Positions 1-10,653 of a stretch of DNA of 64,000 nt are shown here, piece after piece. The notes beneath the pieces were generated by a model. That model did no database searches. It saw only the letters and a list, made by a program, of their open reading frames with translations, and had not been told where the DNA came from. This DNA is from Astrocystis sublimbata (taxonomy: Eukaryota > Ascomycota > Sordariomycetes > Xylariales > Xylariaceae), in the NCBI GenBank assembly GCA_022453515.1, contig JAJNNY010000015.1:496001-560000 (forward strand), read 5' to 3'. Position 1 is the first letter of the stretch. Each line of letters begins with the position of its first letter. The position numbers and the translations under genes are program-made.

Positions 1-1022
1 TATAAGCAGCGGGGAAGTAAAGGGTCAGCGACGTTGAGCGACATCTGAATTTGTAATGATATGTATGGCATCTAGTCAATTGTACTACCAGGTAGCGTTT
101 TCGTTCTCTTTCTTTTCAACAGTCCGTTGCAGCGTGCTGTAAATGAAAAAATAAGTGGAATGTGTTTAGGATACTGTTAGGCAGGTTCGAGTCACAGTGT
201 ATTATAAGGGACCCCTCACGGCCAAGGCCAGCTCTCTAGATTCCTCCCATCTACATCCCACTTTTTGGGTGTGGGCAATAGACCCCATTACAATACCGAC
301 AGGTTGGCTCCGACGCAGGTTTCCGACGGACCGGCGATGGTCAATTTATCGGCTTTAAGACCCCCCAACAGATAGGTATTACCTACCTAGCAAGCGGAGA
401 CAGGGTTTGGCGGAAAGGAACTTACTGCGGCAGGGGATTCCGTCGCCCGCTATTTATCCCGAAAGTGCACTCTTTTCGTGTAGAAGCGCCCCGAGACGAT
501 CAACGTGGAGACAAGAATAAGCTTGCGAATAGTATCCTTGAGATTGGTAATGTTCGCGTGTGACATACGAGTACACGATGTCTGCATTGGCTTCCACTCC
601 AAATCGTGATATTTACTTGGCATCAGCTTTCTTGGCTAGGCAATCTTCCTGTCCCAAACGGCCACGATCGCACATTTCAACTGCTTCGGAGGCTGAATCT
701 CGGAAAATTTGGGGTCGGTTGCCACAACTGCTGATATGGACATTGCAGTGATCGATTGCGACTGGATTTTCGCAAATGCTCGCTGACAATCATGATGGCT
801 GCCTATGATTAAGAATGCAGGCTGTGACTGCGCCGCAGCCACTCTGTCACCCTGTCATCCTGGGCCTGTATTACCTGTCGCAGAGGCATACACCCTTGCT
901 TTTCGTCAGCTGAATCTCCAAAACTGTTGTCGCTTCTTCTGTGACAGCGACACGGTGATCTTCACCTTTTCAACTCTACCAGCCAACACCCCGTATGTTG
1001 TCCAGCACCGTGATACATCGCA
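1..1022. other. Intergenic, upstream of first HET gene
   Basis: I see no gene, tRNA or repeat in this stretch. It holds a TACCTACCTA motif near 370-380 and mixed-composition sequence leading to the HET start at 1023. Short ORFs here have no recognisable domain. Confidence 0.6.
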
Positions 1023-2834
1023 ATGAGGCTTCTTCATACCCAGACACGTCAAATGCGCGAATTCGCATCTTGTACTGAGAAATATGCCATCCTCTCCCAT
1101 ACCTGGGGGCTCGATGAGGTCACATTGTGGGACTGGCAGAATCTGTCCCCAGCTGATCTTGAATCGAAAGAGGGCTATCGCAAGATCGACTTTTGCTGCA
1201 AACAAGCACTGCAGGACGGCTACGATTGGGTTTGGGTCGACACCTGCTGTATAGACAAAACGAGCAGTGCCGAGCTGTCAGAAGCTATCAACTCCATGTT
1301 TCGCTGGTACAAGTACTCTGATGTTTGCTATGCGCATTTGACAGACGTTGACGACAATGTCACCCAGGACACACTTTCCGATGCGCTGTCAAAGAGCCGG
1401 TGGTTCACTCGGGGCTGGACTCTACAGGAATTGATTTCCCCAGCAGTGATCATCTTTTTCTCGCGAAATTGGCAGAGACTGACGTCCAAATACGAGTCGA
1501 GGATGCTCTTATCTGAAATCATAGGTATAGAGAGGCGGTATCTTGATCCGTATTGTCTTGGGGAAGCTTGTGCAGCAAAGAAGATGTCTTGGGCTGCCCT
1601 TAGGGAAACCAGTCGCGTTGAGGATATCGCCTATTGCTTGCTGGGAATCTTCAATGTTAACATGCCTCTTCTCTACGGCGAGGGTAAAAAGGCTTTCCAG
1701 CGACTACAAGAAGAGATTTTGAAGGGCAGCCCTGAAGACCACACATTGTTCGCTTGGGGTGAAGTAGCGTCAAGTATACGAGATCTCCCTTACAGAGTCT
1801 CTAAGAAGGATGCTGCTCGACTAAAAGATATAAAATGGGAGAGCCCCAAGGTGGATGAGCCTCTTTACGGCCTCTTGGCTGAGTCTCCATTCGACTTCAA
1901 AGATTCTGGCCGCTTCAGAATGGCTTACAATCTCGCCACAAGTTACTATGATCAAGCACCTGGACGTGGCGTTACACTTCTCCCGCAGATCCTCAAGAGC
2001 AGGATCCGAATTCAACTACCTATGTTATGTCAGGGTCATCAACTAACACGTCATTGGAGCAACCCTCAAATTGCAACGTTGCATGAAATCTCAGTGGCGT
2101 GCTTGCTCTGTTACCACGAGGAAGCACCTGACTATTTAGTAGGGATTCCAGTTGTTTTATATAGCAGTGTTGCTATCTTTAGTCGTACAGAAACGCTACT
2201 TATGCGAGGCGTTCGATACCCAGGTGTACTGGAGCCTCTCATCAAACGCCGAAGGATGCTCACTATTGGGCGACCTTCAGCGCTGGGCATAGGAACCGGC
2301 GACGTGATCTTGCGGCGGAATGTTTGTGGTCCGAACGTCAGCTCTGGGGACGGGACGGACCCTCAAAACCATTACATCCCCGAACCCATTTTGACAGTGT
2401 TTGGGACTGGACGGTATCCCAGAAACGGACTGATCGGTGAACTACAATATCACTGTCGCGCAACTTCAAGTTCCTCAACCACGAAACAGTGTCACTTTGG
2501 GGTTAAACTCGAGAGAATGGAGGGAGTCTATCGCTTGAATTCACCGACAAGCATTTTTGCCACAATTGTAGCTTTGGATCGCGAGGGAATTGAAGCCGGG
2601 GCAAATCACCTCAACATACCCACTCAGAACACGATTACTTTGAGTATGCCATTGGATGGTGACATACTCAATCTTTCATACTTTATCTTCGTGGCAGTGA
2701 AAACCGAGAGAATATCAATTGACGTCGACACTGGTGGATACCCTTGCTTCGTGGACGTGCTGGACATCGTTGTTACGAGAAAGGGTGTCCCTGACACACT
2801 GCTACAGGATATACGCGCGATCAGGGTGTTGTAG
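1023..2834 (+). CDS. HET domain (heterokaryon incompatibility) protein, 603 aa
   Basis: Single-exon gene. The N-terminal third is a HET domain: YAILSHTWG near residue 20, WVWVDTCCID near 75, then SMFRWYKYSDVCYAHL, SRWFTRGWTLQELI and LLYGEGKKAFQRLQEEI. This is the usual HET block order. HET domains in fungi are TIR-related and drive cell death when genetically different hyphae fuse, and many act as effectors of allorecognition. The C-terminal half has no motif I can name and may sense a partner. The start is the first ATG, directly before the domain, as usual for this family. The gene converges on the kinase-YTH gene with only about 115 bp between stop codons. No lesion is visible, so it looks intact. 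Its partner gene cannot be deduced. Confidence 0.9.
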   Translation: MRLLHTQTRQMREFASCTEKYAILSHTWGLDEVTLWDWQNLSPADLESKEGYRKIDFCCKQALQDGYDWVWVDTCCIDKTSSAELSEAINSMFRWYKYSDVCYAHLTDVDDNVTQDTLSDALSKSRWFTRGWTLQELISPAVIIFFSRNWQRLTSKYESRMLLSEIIGIERRYLDPYCLGEACAAKKMSWAALRETSRVEDIAYCLLGIFNVNMPLLYGEGKKAFQRLQEEILKGSPEDHTLFAWGEVASSIRDLPYRVSKKDAARLKDIKWESPKVDEPLYGLLAESPFDFKDSGRFRMAYNLATSYYDQAPGRGVTLLPQILKSRIRIQLPMLCQGHQLTRHWSNPQIATLHEISVACLLCYHEEAPDYLVGIPVVLYSSVAIFSRTETLLMRGVRYPGVLEPLIKRRRMLTIGRPSALGIGTGDVILRRNVCGPNVSSGDGTDPQNHYIPEPILTVFGTGRYPRNGLIGELQYHCRATSSSSTTKQCHFGVKLERMEGVYRLNSPTSIFATIVALDREGIEAGANHLNIPTQNTITLSMPLDGDILNLSYFIFVAVKTERISIDVDTGGYPCFVDVLDIVVTRKGVPDTLLQDIRAIRVL

Positions 2835-2948
2835 ATGACATACGTACGCCTATGAATTCCATTGGCCACGAAGCTGGTGATGAAATTGTGCTACATACTA
2901 GATCAGGGTTGCGTGAGCCTTGGCTTACTTCCTTACCCTGCTACGTAT

Positions 2949-5050
2949 CTACCCTAGCATGGAATTCATGGGAGTCAAAGTCGCCGGCGGAGAGGGCAGC
3001 TGTGAAACGAGCTCTCGTTCTCTAGTCGAGTACGCTTGAAGTAATTCGAACGCAGACGGCGCGCTGATCTCGGTTCCGTCGTAGCATGCAATGGCTCGGA
3101 ACCCGGGTGTCCTGCTCGACACAGGCACATGCTTGACGCCTGCGAACGGCAGCTCGGCGAGAGACAGCCAATTGAGCGTGAATCGGCTGATATGATCCTC
3201 ATGTGTTAGCAGGATGTCACTCTCAGTCGTGTGAGCCTGTGTCTATACGCAAAGTGACTCACCCTTTCCAGTTATCCTCCAACCAGTGCTCGTCTGTGTG
3301 CACCCAGTCTAGGGCACTTGTCATTTGGGCGATGCCGCAAAATCTTTGGCTGCAAGAAATCAATCAGATGTCCTTATTTAGGGGCTTGTGCGGATCACCT
3401 ACCTCCCAATCACCGAGAAGAACAAAATCACCTGCCCGTCCGTCTTATTCCAGCCCTTGTCGAGGATCTTGTTGACTCTCGGGCTTGAAGTCCAGACACC
3501 GTGAGCCACGCTGGTCTCTATATCCGTTGGATTATCTGATCGCAACACAAAGTACTTGTTCTGTTAATCGGATATTAGTGGATGTGTCTCTAGGTGCCTA
3601 TTAGCTGGCCGCTATGTGGGAATACCTGCATCTTCGAGTGAGAAGCCCTGGAGGTTCTCAGTAAGACTGCGACCATCAAGGGCTGGGCCATGGTATGTTG
3701 TAAGAAGCATGTCCGTTGACTGTGTTGTGGACGTGCCATTGGTCAAGCGTAGATTTGACCATGCCAACGACGGTAGGGAGATAGGTGTCGCACCACTCTG
3801 CGGCATCGGGCTTCGTGGCAACGGGTCTTCAACTACAAACAGTCTATTCGCAGTTAGTCGCTTTGGCATTCAGCAGTGGAAAACCCCACGAAGTCTTCGT
3901 AACTCACGATTCTTCTTCGTCATCCGAATCAGGTATCTCCTCCGCTAGCCAACGATGCGACAGCGCTGCATTTGCCGTCGGCCTTGTCCTCGGATCTGTG
4001 TTCAGCAATCCTCGTACAAAATCCCTGCAGTCATGCGAGAGGAACGCCGCTGTCTCCGTGTCTGTGATAAGCGGATTTATGCCGTGGATGAGGCTGTACA
4101 GATCAGACACCGTGGGTAGCGGGTGCTGCTTGAGTAGCAGCTCGACAGTGATGATGCCGATCGCCCAAATGTCAACGGAAACGGAATATCTGTCGGAGTC
4201 GAAAACTTCCGGGGCCATGTACTCCATTGTGCCAACTTGGGTCTGCAGCTGAGTGCCTTCCTCTGTGGATTGCTTACTAACGCCGAAGTCTGCAATCTTC
4301 ACAACCCAGCGCGGCGAGTAGGCCGCAACTAATATGTTCTGTTGAACAGGGTTAATGACAGCAAGCCATGATGACTGCGGGGACAACGTACGCCGGGCTT
4401 GAGATCTCTGTGTGCATAGTTGCTCGTATGCATCAATCGCACTCCCTTGAGTAGCTGTCGAACAATCTGCTGGGCAGCATCTTCGGCAAACTGTGGCTGG
4501 GCGCTATTCAAAGCTGGTGTTAATCTCGAACATGTGTGACATCACCACAGTTAATAACATTATCGAGAAAGAAGTTGGTATTCATACTTCATGAACCGCC
4601 TTAGATCTCCAAGTGGGAAGAACTCCATTGCGATAAATACGGACTCGGGGCTCTCGAACCAGCCATGTGAACGTACAAAGTAAGGAGCATACTGCATCGT
4701 CAGTGCCTCGTCTTATTACGAATCTCGGTCTCTCGGCTTACCTTTGACGACGAGAATTGGACAATCGCCTCTAATTCCTTCATGTAATCCCACCTATGGC
4801 TCGCCGCAACAGCTTTGCTGATCTCCTTGACTGCACGCACTTGGTTTGGAGACGAGAGCTCGGACACCCGTTGCCGTTCCATTCGCACGACGCCAAACGT
4901 GCCTTTCCCTATCGTTGACTCAACATCCCAGATCTCCTCTATCGGGAGCGAACTGGAGCCATTGTTGCGAACCGTATGTTTGGTAAAACCCGCGAGAAAC
5001 TCAGTCTCCAACCTCGAAGCAGTCACAAGATGCGACGCCCTCCGCGCCAT
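2949..5050 (-). CDS. Ser/Thr protein kinase fused to a C-terminal YTH domain
   Basis: Eight exons joined by hand: 5050-4742, 4691-4588, 4503-4392, 4338-3908, linker 3719-3626 (or 3843-3626), 3560-3403, 3349-3263, 3186-2949. The kinase lobe looks active: GKGTFG at residues 48-53, Lys75 in RAVKEI, HRDLKPGN with Asp171, DFG with Asp192, and MAPE. It resembles the CAMK-like kinases common in fungal accessory genomes. The C-terminus is a YTH domain: KYFVLRS, HGVWTSSPRVN, ILFFSVIGS, FCGIAQMTS, HWLEDNWKGRF. The three tryptophans that form the m6A cage in YTHDF-type readers are at the expected places. This suggests a kinase recruited to methylated RNA. The linker splicing is uncertain: donor AG|GTATTC is phase 1 in the best linker frame, while the YTH acceptor needs phase 0. 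Acceptor AACACAG at 3720 gives a fully open 510-aa model. It is divergent from the pseudokinase at 5389. Confidence 0.8.
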
Positions 5051-5388
5051 GGCTTGTGACGTGGGCAGGTGCGGATGATTTGTGGTGTTTGGCTGCGCGC
5101 ATCATACTTGGGTCGTCGAGAGCAAGATGCCGATGTGCGGACACGGAGCCAGGCGGATTGTGACTAGATAAACGCTGGCTGAGGTTAGCTCCGTGGCGTT
5201 CAGCTTGCAGGGGCATCTCCAAAATACGCCCAATAGGCATATTTGGCGACATTCAGCTGCATCGAAGCACAGCCCCCGAAAGGCGTAGGCTAAAAACGGA
5301 TCTAGTGTTCAAGTATCGAACATGATATGAGGAATTCTTGGACCTCTTCTCGCCTTTTGACTTCAATGGAGCAGAATACCGTATCGAC
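5051..5388. promoter_or_regulatory. Shared divergent promoter, kinase-YTH / pseudokinase
   Basis: Only 338 bp separate the start codons of the leftward kinase-YTH gene and the rightward helical-domain pseudokinase, so both promoters must lie here. I see no strong TATA box and no recognisable operator. That the two genes are co-expressed is an inference from spacing alone. Confidence 0.5.
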
Positions 5389-7012
5389 ATGTCGGCCGAA
5401 CTAGTCCTTGCCGTGGCTGGCCTCGTCGACGGATCTATCAAGTGAGTCTCAATTGACTGCCATTTAAGGTTCAAGATTCGATTTCTAACTCAGCTCTAGA
5501 TTGATTCGAAAGATCAAATCAACATGCCAAGCATATCGGAGTGCCGATAAGGAAATCAACGACAGATGTGTGCTGGTCGAGTCCGTCTGGGTGAAGATTG
5601 AGATGCAACTAAAGTTCTTGAGCAAGATTGCAGAACAACTCAGCGACGACTTGGTGCAGAGCCAGCTCGATCTTCTCCAAACACTGAAAGGCAAACTAGC
5701 GCAGGCTGTCTCGCGTCTTGAAGTCGTTAAGCCGAGCAATGTTGCGAATGCGGGGAGAGCAGTTGATGTGCTTCGGAAGTGGAAGTTTGCCCTCGTCAAA
5801 AACAGTCTCGATGAGCTTATGACCGAGTTGGAGGCTTGGTTGCAGCGCTTTGATCCAACCTGGTTTCTCATGATTCTCGTCAGCGACAAAGTCCTAGACG
5901 CTGCATTGAGCGAGTCGGCTGCTGGTAGTAAAGCATCAACACCCTTAACTAACATGCTGGCGATTCGTTCAACCCTGAAGCCAGAAACTGCAGGGCAGCG
6001 GGAGTCCCACGTCACTCTTCCGTCGGATGGTCTCAAGGGATCGAAAGAGCACGCGATCACGTTCACAAGCGCCAGGGCCTTGACAAGACCTGGCTCAAGC
6101 GATCTGCTCATCGTGGAACGGGTCGCATGTCCTCCTGGAACTGCATCTCAAGTCAAAACCGATGTGAAACATCTGGCAAAGAAACTGCAAAACGTAGACC
6201 CAGAATCATTCGCGCTTCTTCGGTGCAAAGGAATACTGAAACACCACGATTCTGCGAATAAGCTCTCAGCAATCGAGATCGTATATCGCACCCCGCCAGG
6301 ATGCCCATCGCCCAAGACCCTACGCCGTCATCTCTTAAAGTCAAGTCCCGAAAGCCTGAGCATGGTTCTGCGGATCGCGAAACAGCTCGTTCGTTCAGTC
6401 CACTACATCCATACCTGTGGCTTCGTGCACAAGAACATCCGGCCAGAAAACCTCCTCGTCTTCCCAAATTGCGACAAGTCGGCTCCAAGACAGAGCTACC
6501 TGATCGGATTTACCGAGTTTCGCAACGCGAACTTCCAAACCAACCTCCATGGCGATGCGGCGTGGCATCGGAACGTATATCGCCATCCCCAGAGACAGGG
6601 CACGCTTGTTCACGAACGCTATATCATGCAGCACGACATATACAGCCTCGGCGTTACCTTACTAGAGATCGGCTTATGGCGGTCATTCGTATGGTACCCC
6701 AGCAACAGCAGCGACGCAGTCCCGGTGCCGGGCATGGCGCTTGGGTTCAGCTGCAGCGACAAAGACTTTGAGGCCGTGCGCTTCACCGGCCAGAACTTTG
6801 TGCAAGAGCAGCTCGTGGCCTTGGCCAAGCGAGAGCTTCCGTCGCGTTTTGGCGACATGTATACGAATGTCGTTGTGACGTGTCTGACGTGTTTGAATCC
6901 GGACAACGAAGTGTTTGGCGTGAAGGGAGGAGCGATGGACGAGGATGGAATTACCATAGGCGTCAAATTCATTGAACATGTTTTGAATGCAATTGTAGCA
7001 ATATCTCTATAG
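5389..7012 (+). CDS. N-terminal helical (HeLo-like) domain pseudokinase, 523 aa
   Basis: Two exons: 5389-5441 and 5494-7012, with a 52-bp intron (GTGAGT...TTTCTAACTCAG). The first exon supplies MSAELVLAVAGLVDGSI, the hydrophobic start typical of fungal HeLo/HeLo-like N-terminal domains. An all-helical region follows to about residue 160, with VWVKIEMQLKFLSKI and LQRFDPTWFLMI. The second half is kinase-like: YIHTCGFVHKNIRPENLLVF replaces the HRD loop, and LIGFTEF sits where DFG belongs. The catalytic aspartates are therefore absent and the protein should be a pseudokinase. From memory, these substitutions recur in this fungal family and are not random decay. Related N-terminal domains attack membranes or seed amyloid signalling in allorecognition. 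A role here is inferred. No glycine-rich loop is evident. Confidence 0.8.
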
Positions 7013-7546
7013 CTAAGAGATATTGCAACGAGCAAACAAACAGAGTCTGGGTTAAATTCGCACTCATTGTCACTGTTACCCTGTGCTTACGCATATCTCA
7101 TCTGGGTTGGTTGATGTGTTTTGATTGATGTATGGAAAATACCCCAGGCATCCATCCATAATAAAGATATCGATCGATGCACACTAACTGATGGTTGCAG
7201 ATCTATCTGCAAGGCAGCAGGGCTGTGCGACTTTAGTGGAAGGTTGTTTGCTGGGCAGCCGTGTTGTACCAATAGTTGTATGCTGTGCAACCTGATTGTT
7301 TGTTTACCCCAGGCATTCACATTCACTCATGTTATGAGATTGAGACCACTGTTGGAACACCCAGGTACTATGTAGGTACTTATTAATGCAACCTACTACA
7401 CACGCCTAACATTCATAGCACTGGTACTAACAACAGTGTTCAAAGTTTCTCGGATCACATTCGACACTTTGAATTCCGAAAAAAAAAAAAAAAAAAAAAA
7501 AACCACTCGAGAAGAGCACAAGCCTCGACTGCGAGGGTATTACAAC
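7013..7546. other. Intergenic plus RBR 5' leader
   Basis: No gene is seen. The stretch holds the 3' end of the pseudokinase and the leader of the RBR gene. An uninterrupted run of 24 A residues occupies 7479-7502, about 45 bp before the RBR start codon. Confidence 0.6.
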
Positions 7547-9986
7547 ATGAACCCCAACGCACTCCCTTTCCGACCTCGCCAAGGGTATTCTCCCGCCAGC
7601 GCAACATTTCCACCTGCATCTGCGGATCACAGGTCCACGATAGATTGTATTTACTTCCTCAAAGGGTTTTGTCGAAACGGCGACTCTTGTGTATTCCGAC
7701 ATGAGGAAGCCATCACCCCAGACGTCGAGAAGCCCTTCACTGTAAATGCAGCATACCCCCCCTTCCAAAGTATCAGACCCGACTGACAGTTCGTTCCTCC
7801 AGAGCGGTATCGATGTCGATGTCGACGTCGAACCGGCTGAAGAGAAGATCACTCGCACATTGAGCGGCGCCCTGGCGGATTTCGAAGCCGGCGCAAGCGT
7901 AGCCAAGGTGCTCTTCACCTCGGACCTGTCCGCCATCCAGATTACCGGGCTGCCTCGCAACAGCACCCCCGCATCAGTAACCGAGTTCCTTCGATCCAAA
8001 GAACTCGATGTCTCAGAGTTGCACCGTGTCCAGGTTGTTTGCGATCTCTACACAATCGCCAAGGTCGAAGCCAAAGACCCTCGCTTCGCGGAGAAGGCCC
8101 TTGCGAAGATTGGTACGCGGAATGGCGTGGATGCTGTCAATGCTGCCCTGGCTCTGGTTGAAACATTCGCGTCGGCGGGCTCCTCGAGCGCCTTGCGGGT
8201 GGATTGCAAGAAGGTGCGTTGTTCTTGGCAGAAGCAGACTAGGACCGCATGGCTCAACTTTTGGGATTACACAACGGCAAAGCGGATATCCAACGGGTTT
8301 AATAGAGGAGAATACAAGGTTTTGGGTCAGCTAGTGGAACCTAGTGAGCCAGATCATGATCCCCATCGCAGGGAATGGGTAGTCTGCTTGACGGATGTTC
8401 CTGCGGACGCGACAAAACCTGATATCCCACACCATGCGGCACAAGGCATCAGAATCAGCAAGCCTACCTATACCACAGATGCCGAGACCTGCGCGGTCAT
8501 CGTCCAGTCGTTGTTTACCGCTGTAGGGCCTCTTGAATGGTGGGAGTTCACCCAAGACGCAAGCGGGAAACGAGTCCTGGCGAGCGGGCGGTTCGCAAAG
8601 GAGGACGACGCCAAAGAAGCACTGAGGACCTTGGACAACTCGCAGCTTCCGTTCAACACTGAGGCAAGACTCGCGGTACAACTAGTCTACTGCGCCAGAT
8701 TCAAGGTCTCCAGTCTTATCTACGACGTTGTCAGCGAGCAGATCAAGGCCAACATCTCGCGCTGGAAAGCGCATTGCATCCACTTCACGGCCTACGATCA
8801 GCCGTCGCCGCCGAAATGGTATCGGACGCTCAAGATCGAAGGAGAGAGCCACAAGAGACTGACGGAGGCCAAGGACACCATCTCGGCCATACTTGCGGGG
8901 ATGGTCGCAAGGAAGGGCTCGTCCAATCTCTGGCATCCAGCTCTGCGTGGCAATGGCGAGATCGCCGCCAAGCTCACGCAGCTACAGCATCAGACGGGCG
9001 TTATGATCCAGCGGAACAAGGCGAAGTCGGAGATCAGGTTGTTCGGGCTTCTGAAGAAGTGTGAGGAGGTACAGACACGGTTATCTGATATACTGAAGAT
9101 CCGCCGCTCCGAGGAGTTTGCCATAGATTTGACCGCGGAAAAGTTCCTCTGGGCCCGCCTGGAGGGGTATAAGAAACTTACAGCGGAGCTGGGCCCCGAC
9201 AGCGTAAGCCTCGATATCACCTCGACACCGAAACGCATCATTGTCACCGGCACGTCAAGTCAGCATGCCCTTGCCCTCTCCATCATCGACAGTCAGAACG
9301 AGCCAGGCCGCGACGAAACCGCAAGCGGACAAGATTGCTCCGTGTGCTGGACCGAGGCCGAGAACGCAATCACGACCCAGTGCGATCATGCTTATTGCCT
9401 CGACTGCTTTGAGAGGATGTGCTTGTCGTCTCCGACCCAGGACTCGGAGGTCAAGATCCGATGCGTCGGAAACTCAGGGGACTGCGGGACTGTCCTCAGC
9501 CTCGCAGAACTACAAGAGCACCTCTCGCTGTCCGCGTTCGAGGAGCTATTGGAGAAAAGCTTCGCGTCCTACGTGCGCCTCCGGCCAGACCAGCTGCGCC
9601 ACTGCCCCTCGGCGGACTGCGACCACGTCTACCGCGCCAATGAGCCCACGAGGGTCCTCGCCTGCAATGGCTGTCTGAAGGCTACCTGCACGGCCTGTCA
9701 CGCCCAGCACGAGCCGCTGACTTGTGCGGATTACCAGGATGTCGCTTCGGGGCGACGAGAGGCCAACGAGAAGCTGAAGAAGGATCTGGGGATTAAAGAT
9801 TGTCCCAAGTGCAAGACGCCGCTGGAGAAGACGGATGGTTGCGATCATATCACGTGTCGCTGTGGCGCCCATATCTGCTGGATCTGCTTGGAGACGTTCG
9901 AGGATTCGGATCCTTGCTATGAACATATGGATGATGAACATGGCAGTATTGGCTTGGATCACTACCAGGAGGAATTTGGCGACTGA
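7547..9986 (+). CDS. C3H1 zinc finger - RBR E3 ubiquitin ligase, 792 aa
   Basis: Two exons, 7547-7741 and 7803-9986. The 61-bp intron (GTAAAT...CCTCCAG, phase 0) restores the frame; without it the first ORF ends at a stop just after a C-run. Residues about 34-52 form a perfect C-X7-C-X5-C-X3-H zinc finger (CIYFLKGFC...CVFRH), typical of RNA binders. The middle carries two RRM-like stretches (IQITGLPRNSTPASVTEFL; a second near 8370-8690) and a KH-like segment (KRIIVTGTS). The C-terminus is RING1 (CSVCWTEAEN), an in-between-RING (CPSADCDHVYR, CNGCLKATC) and RING2 (CPKCKTPLEKTDGCDHITC) with the catalytic cysteine in HITC. It should pass ubiquitin through that cysteine in HHARI/Parkin fashion, probably on RNA-protein targets. 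The layout resembles the C-terminal part of plant DEAH11/12 proteins. Substrates are unknown. Confidence 0.85.
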
Positions 9987-10653
9987 GGGTTACCTAGGAA
10001 GGATCCTAGCTCTAAGTTTCGTTGTTCATTGTGCCTCTGTCGTTGAGGGCAATGAAGGGGACTTCGCCTCATGAATGCTAGTAATGTAGAGAATTGAGAC
10101 TTGTGTAGATTTGTACATTGGAAGTGGGCGGTCGTAGGCTCGAGATCGATAGCTTCTCATGGCATTGCAGAAGTGTTGGAACCAGAAAGGTGAAGCCGAC
10201 TGCGACGTGATTCTTGAGAGTTAGCAATCTCCAGGTGACGGGGAATGAATATAGTGCATTCCAGGGGCTAATCGCATCGTGTAGGGCCACTACTCCTTAT
10301 AAGTGCGCCGTAGAGTAGACTAACACCGTAGACGCGTTATTTCGTGTCTGAGCTTGTGCCGCAATTCCGTCTTACCAGGTCCCCAAAACTGCCTTGGCGC
10401 AGATAGGCTCAAGTGGATCTGGCGATGGTGATCATGTCACAAGGAGTGGCAGGACTGTATTCACTGATTCGACCTCACATCAATACCAAGCCTTGAGAAA
10501 AATTATTGCTGACGTGGGCTCGAGTAAAAGACGCATGAGCACGACGGCAATTGCTTTCATTTTCGTTTTCACTTTCTCTTCTTTGTTTTTCGATTCTCAT
10601 CTTCATCCTCTTCCGACACTACAGAAGCAATTCGCAGGCAAAGTAAGCATGTC
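9987..10653. other. Intergenic, RBR 3' end and ATPase promoter
   Basis: No gene is supported. A pyrimidine-rich patch around 10550-10620 (ttttcgttttcactttctcttcttt) lies just before the ATPase start and looks like a core promoter/leader. Confidence 0.5.

Noticed and set aside
181..200. B-box-like ggttcgagtc
   Set aside because: No complementary T stem and no A box upstream.
5253..5474. Possible upstream FHA-like exon for the kinase-YTH gene
   Set aside because: It overlaps the first exon of the divergent gene, and no FHA motif (GR, SxxH, N) is in order.
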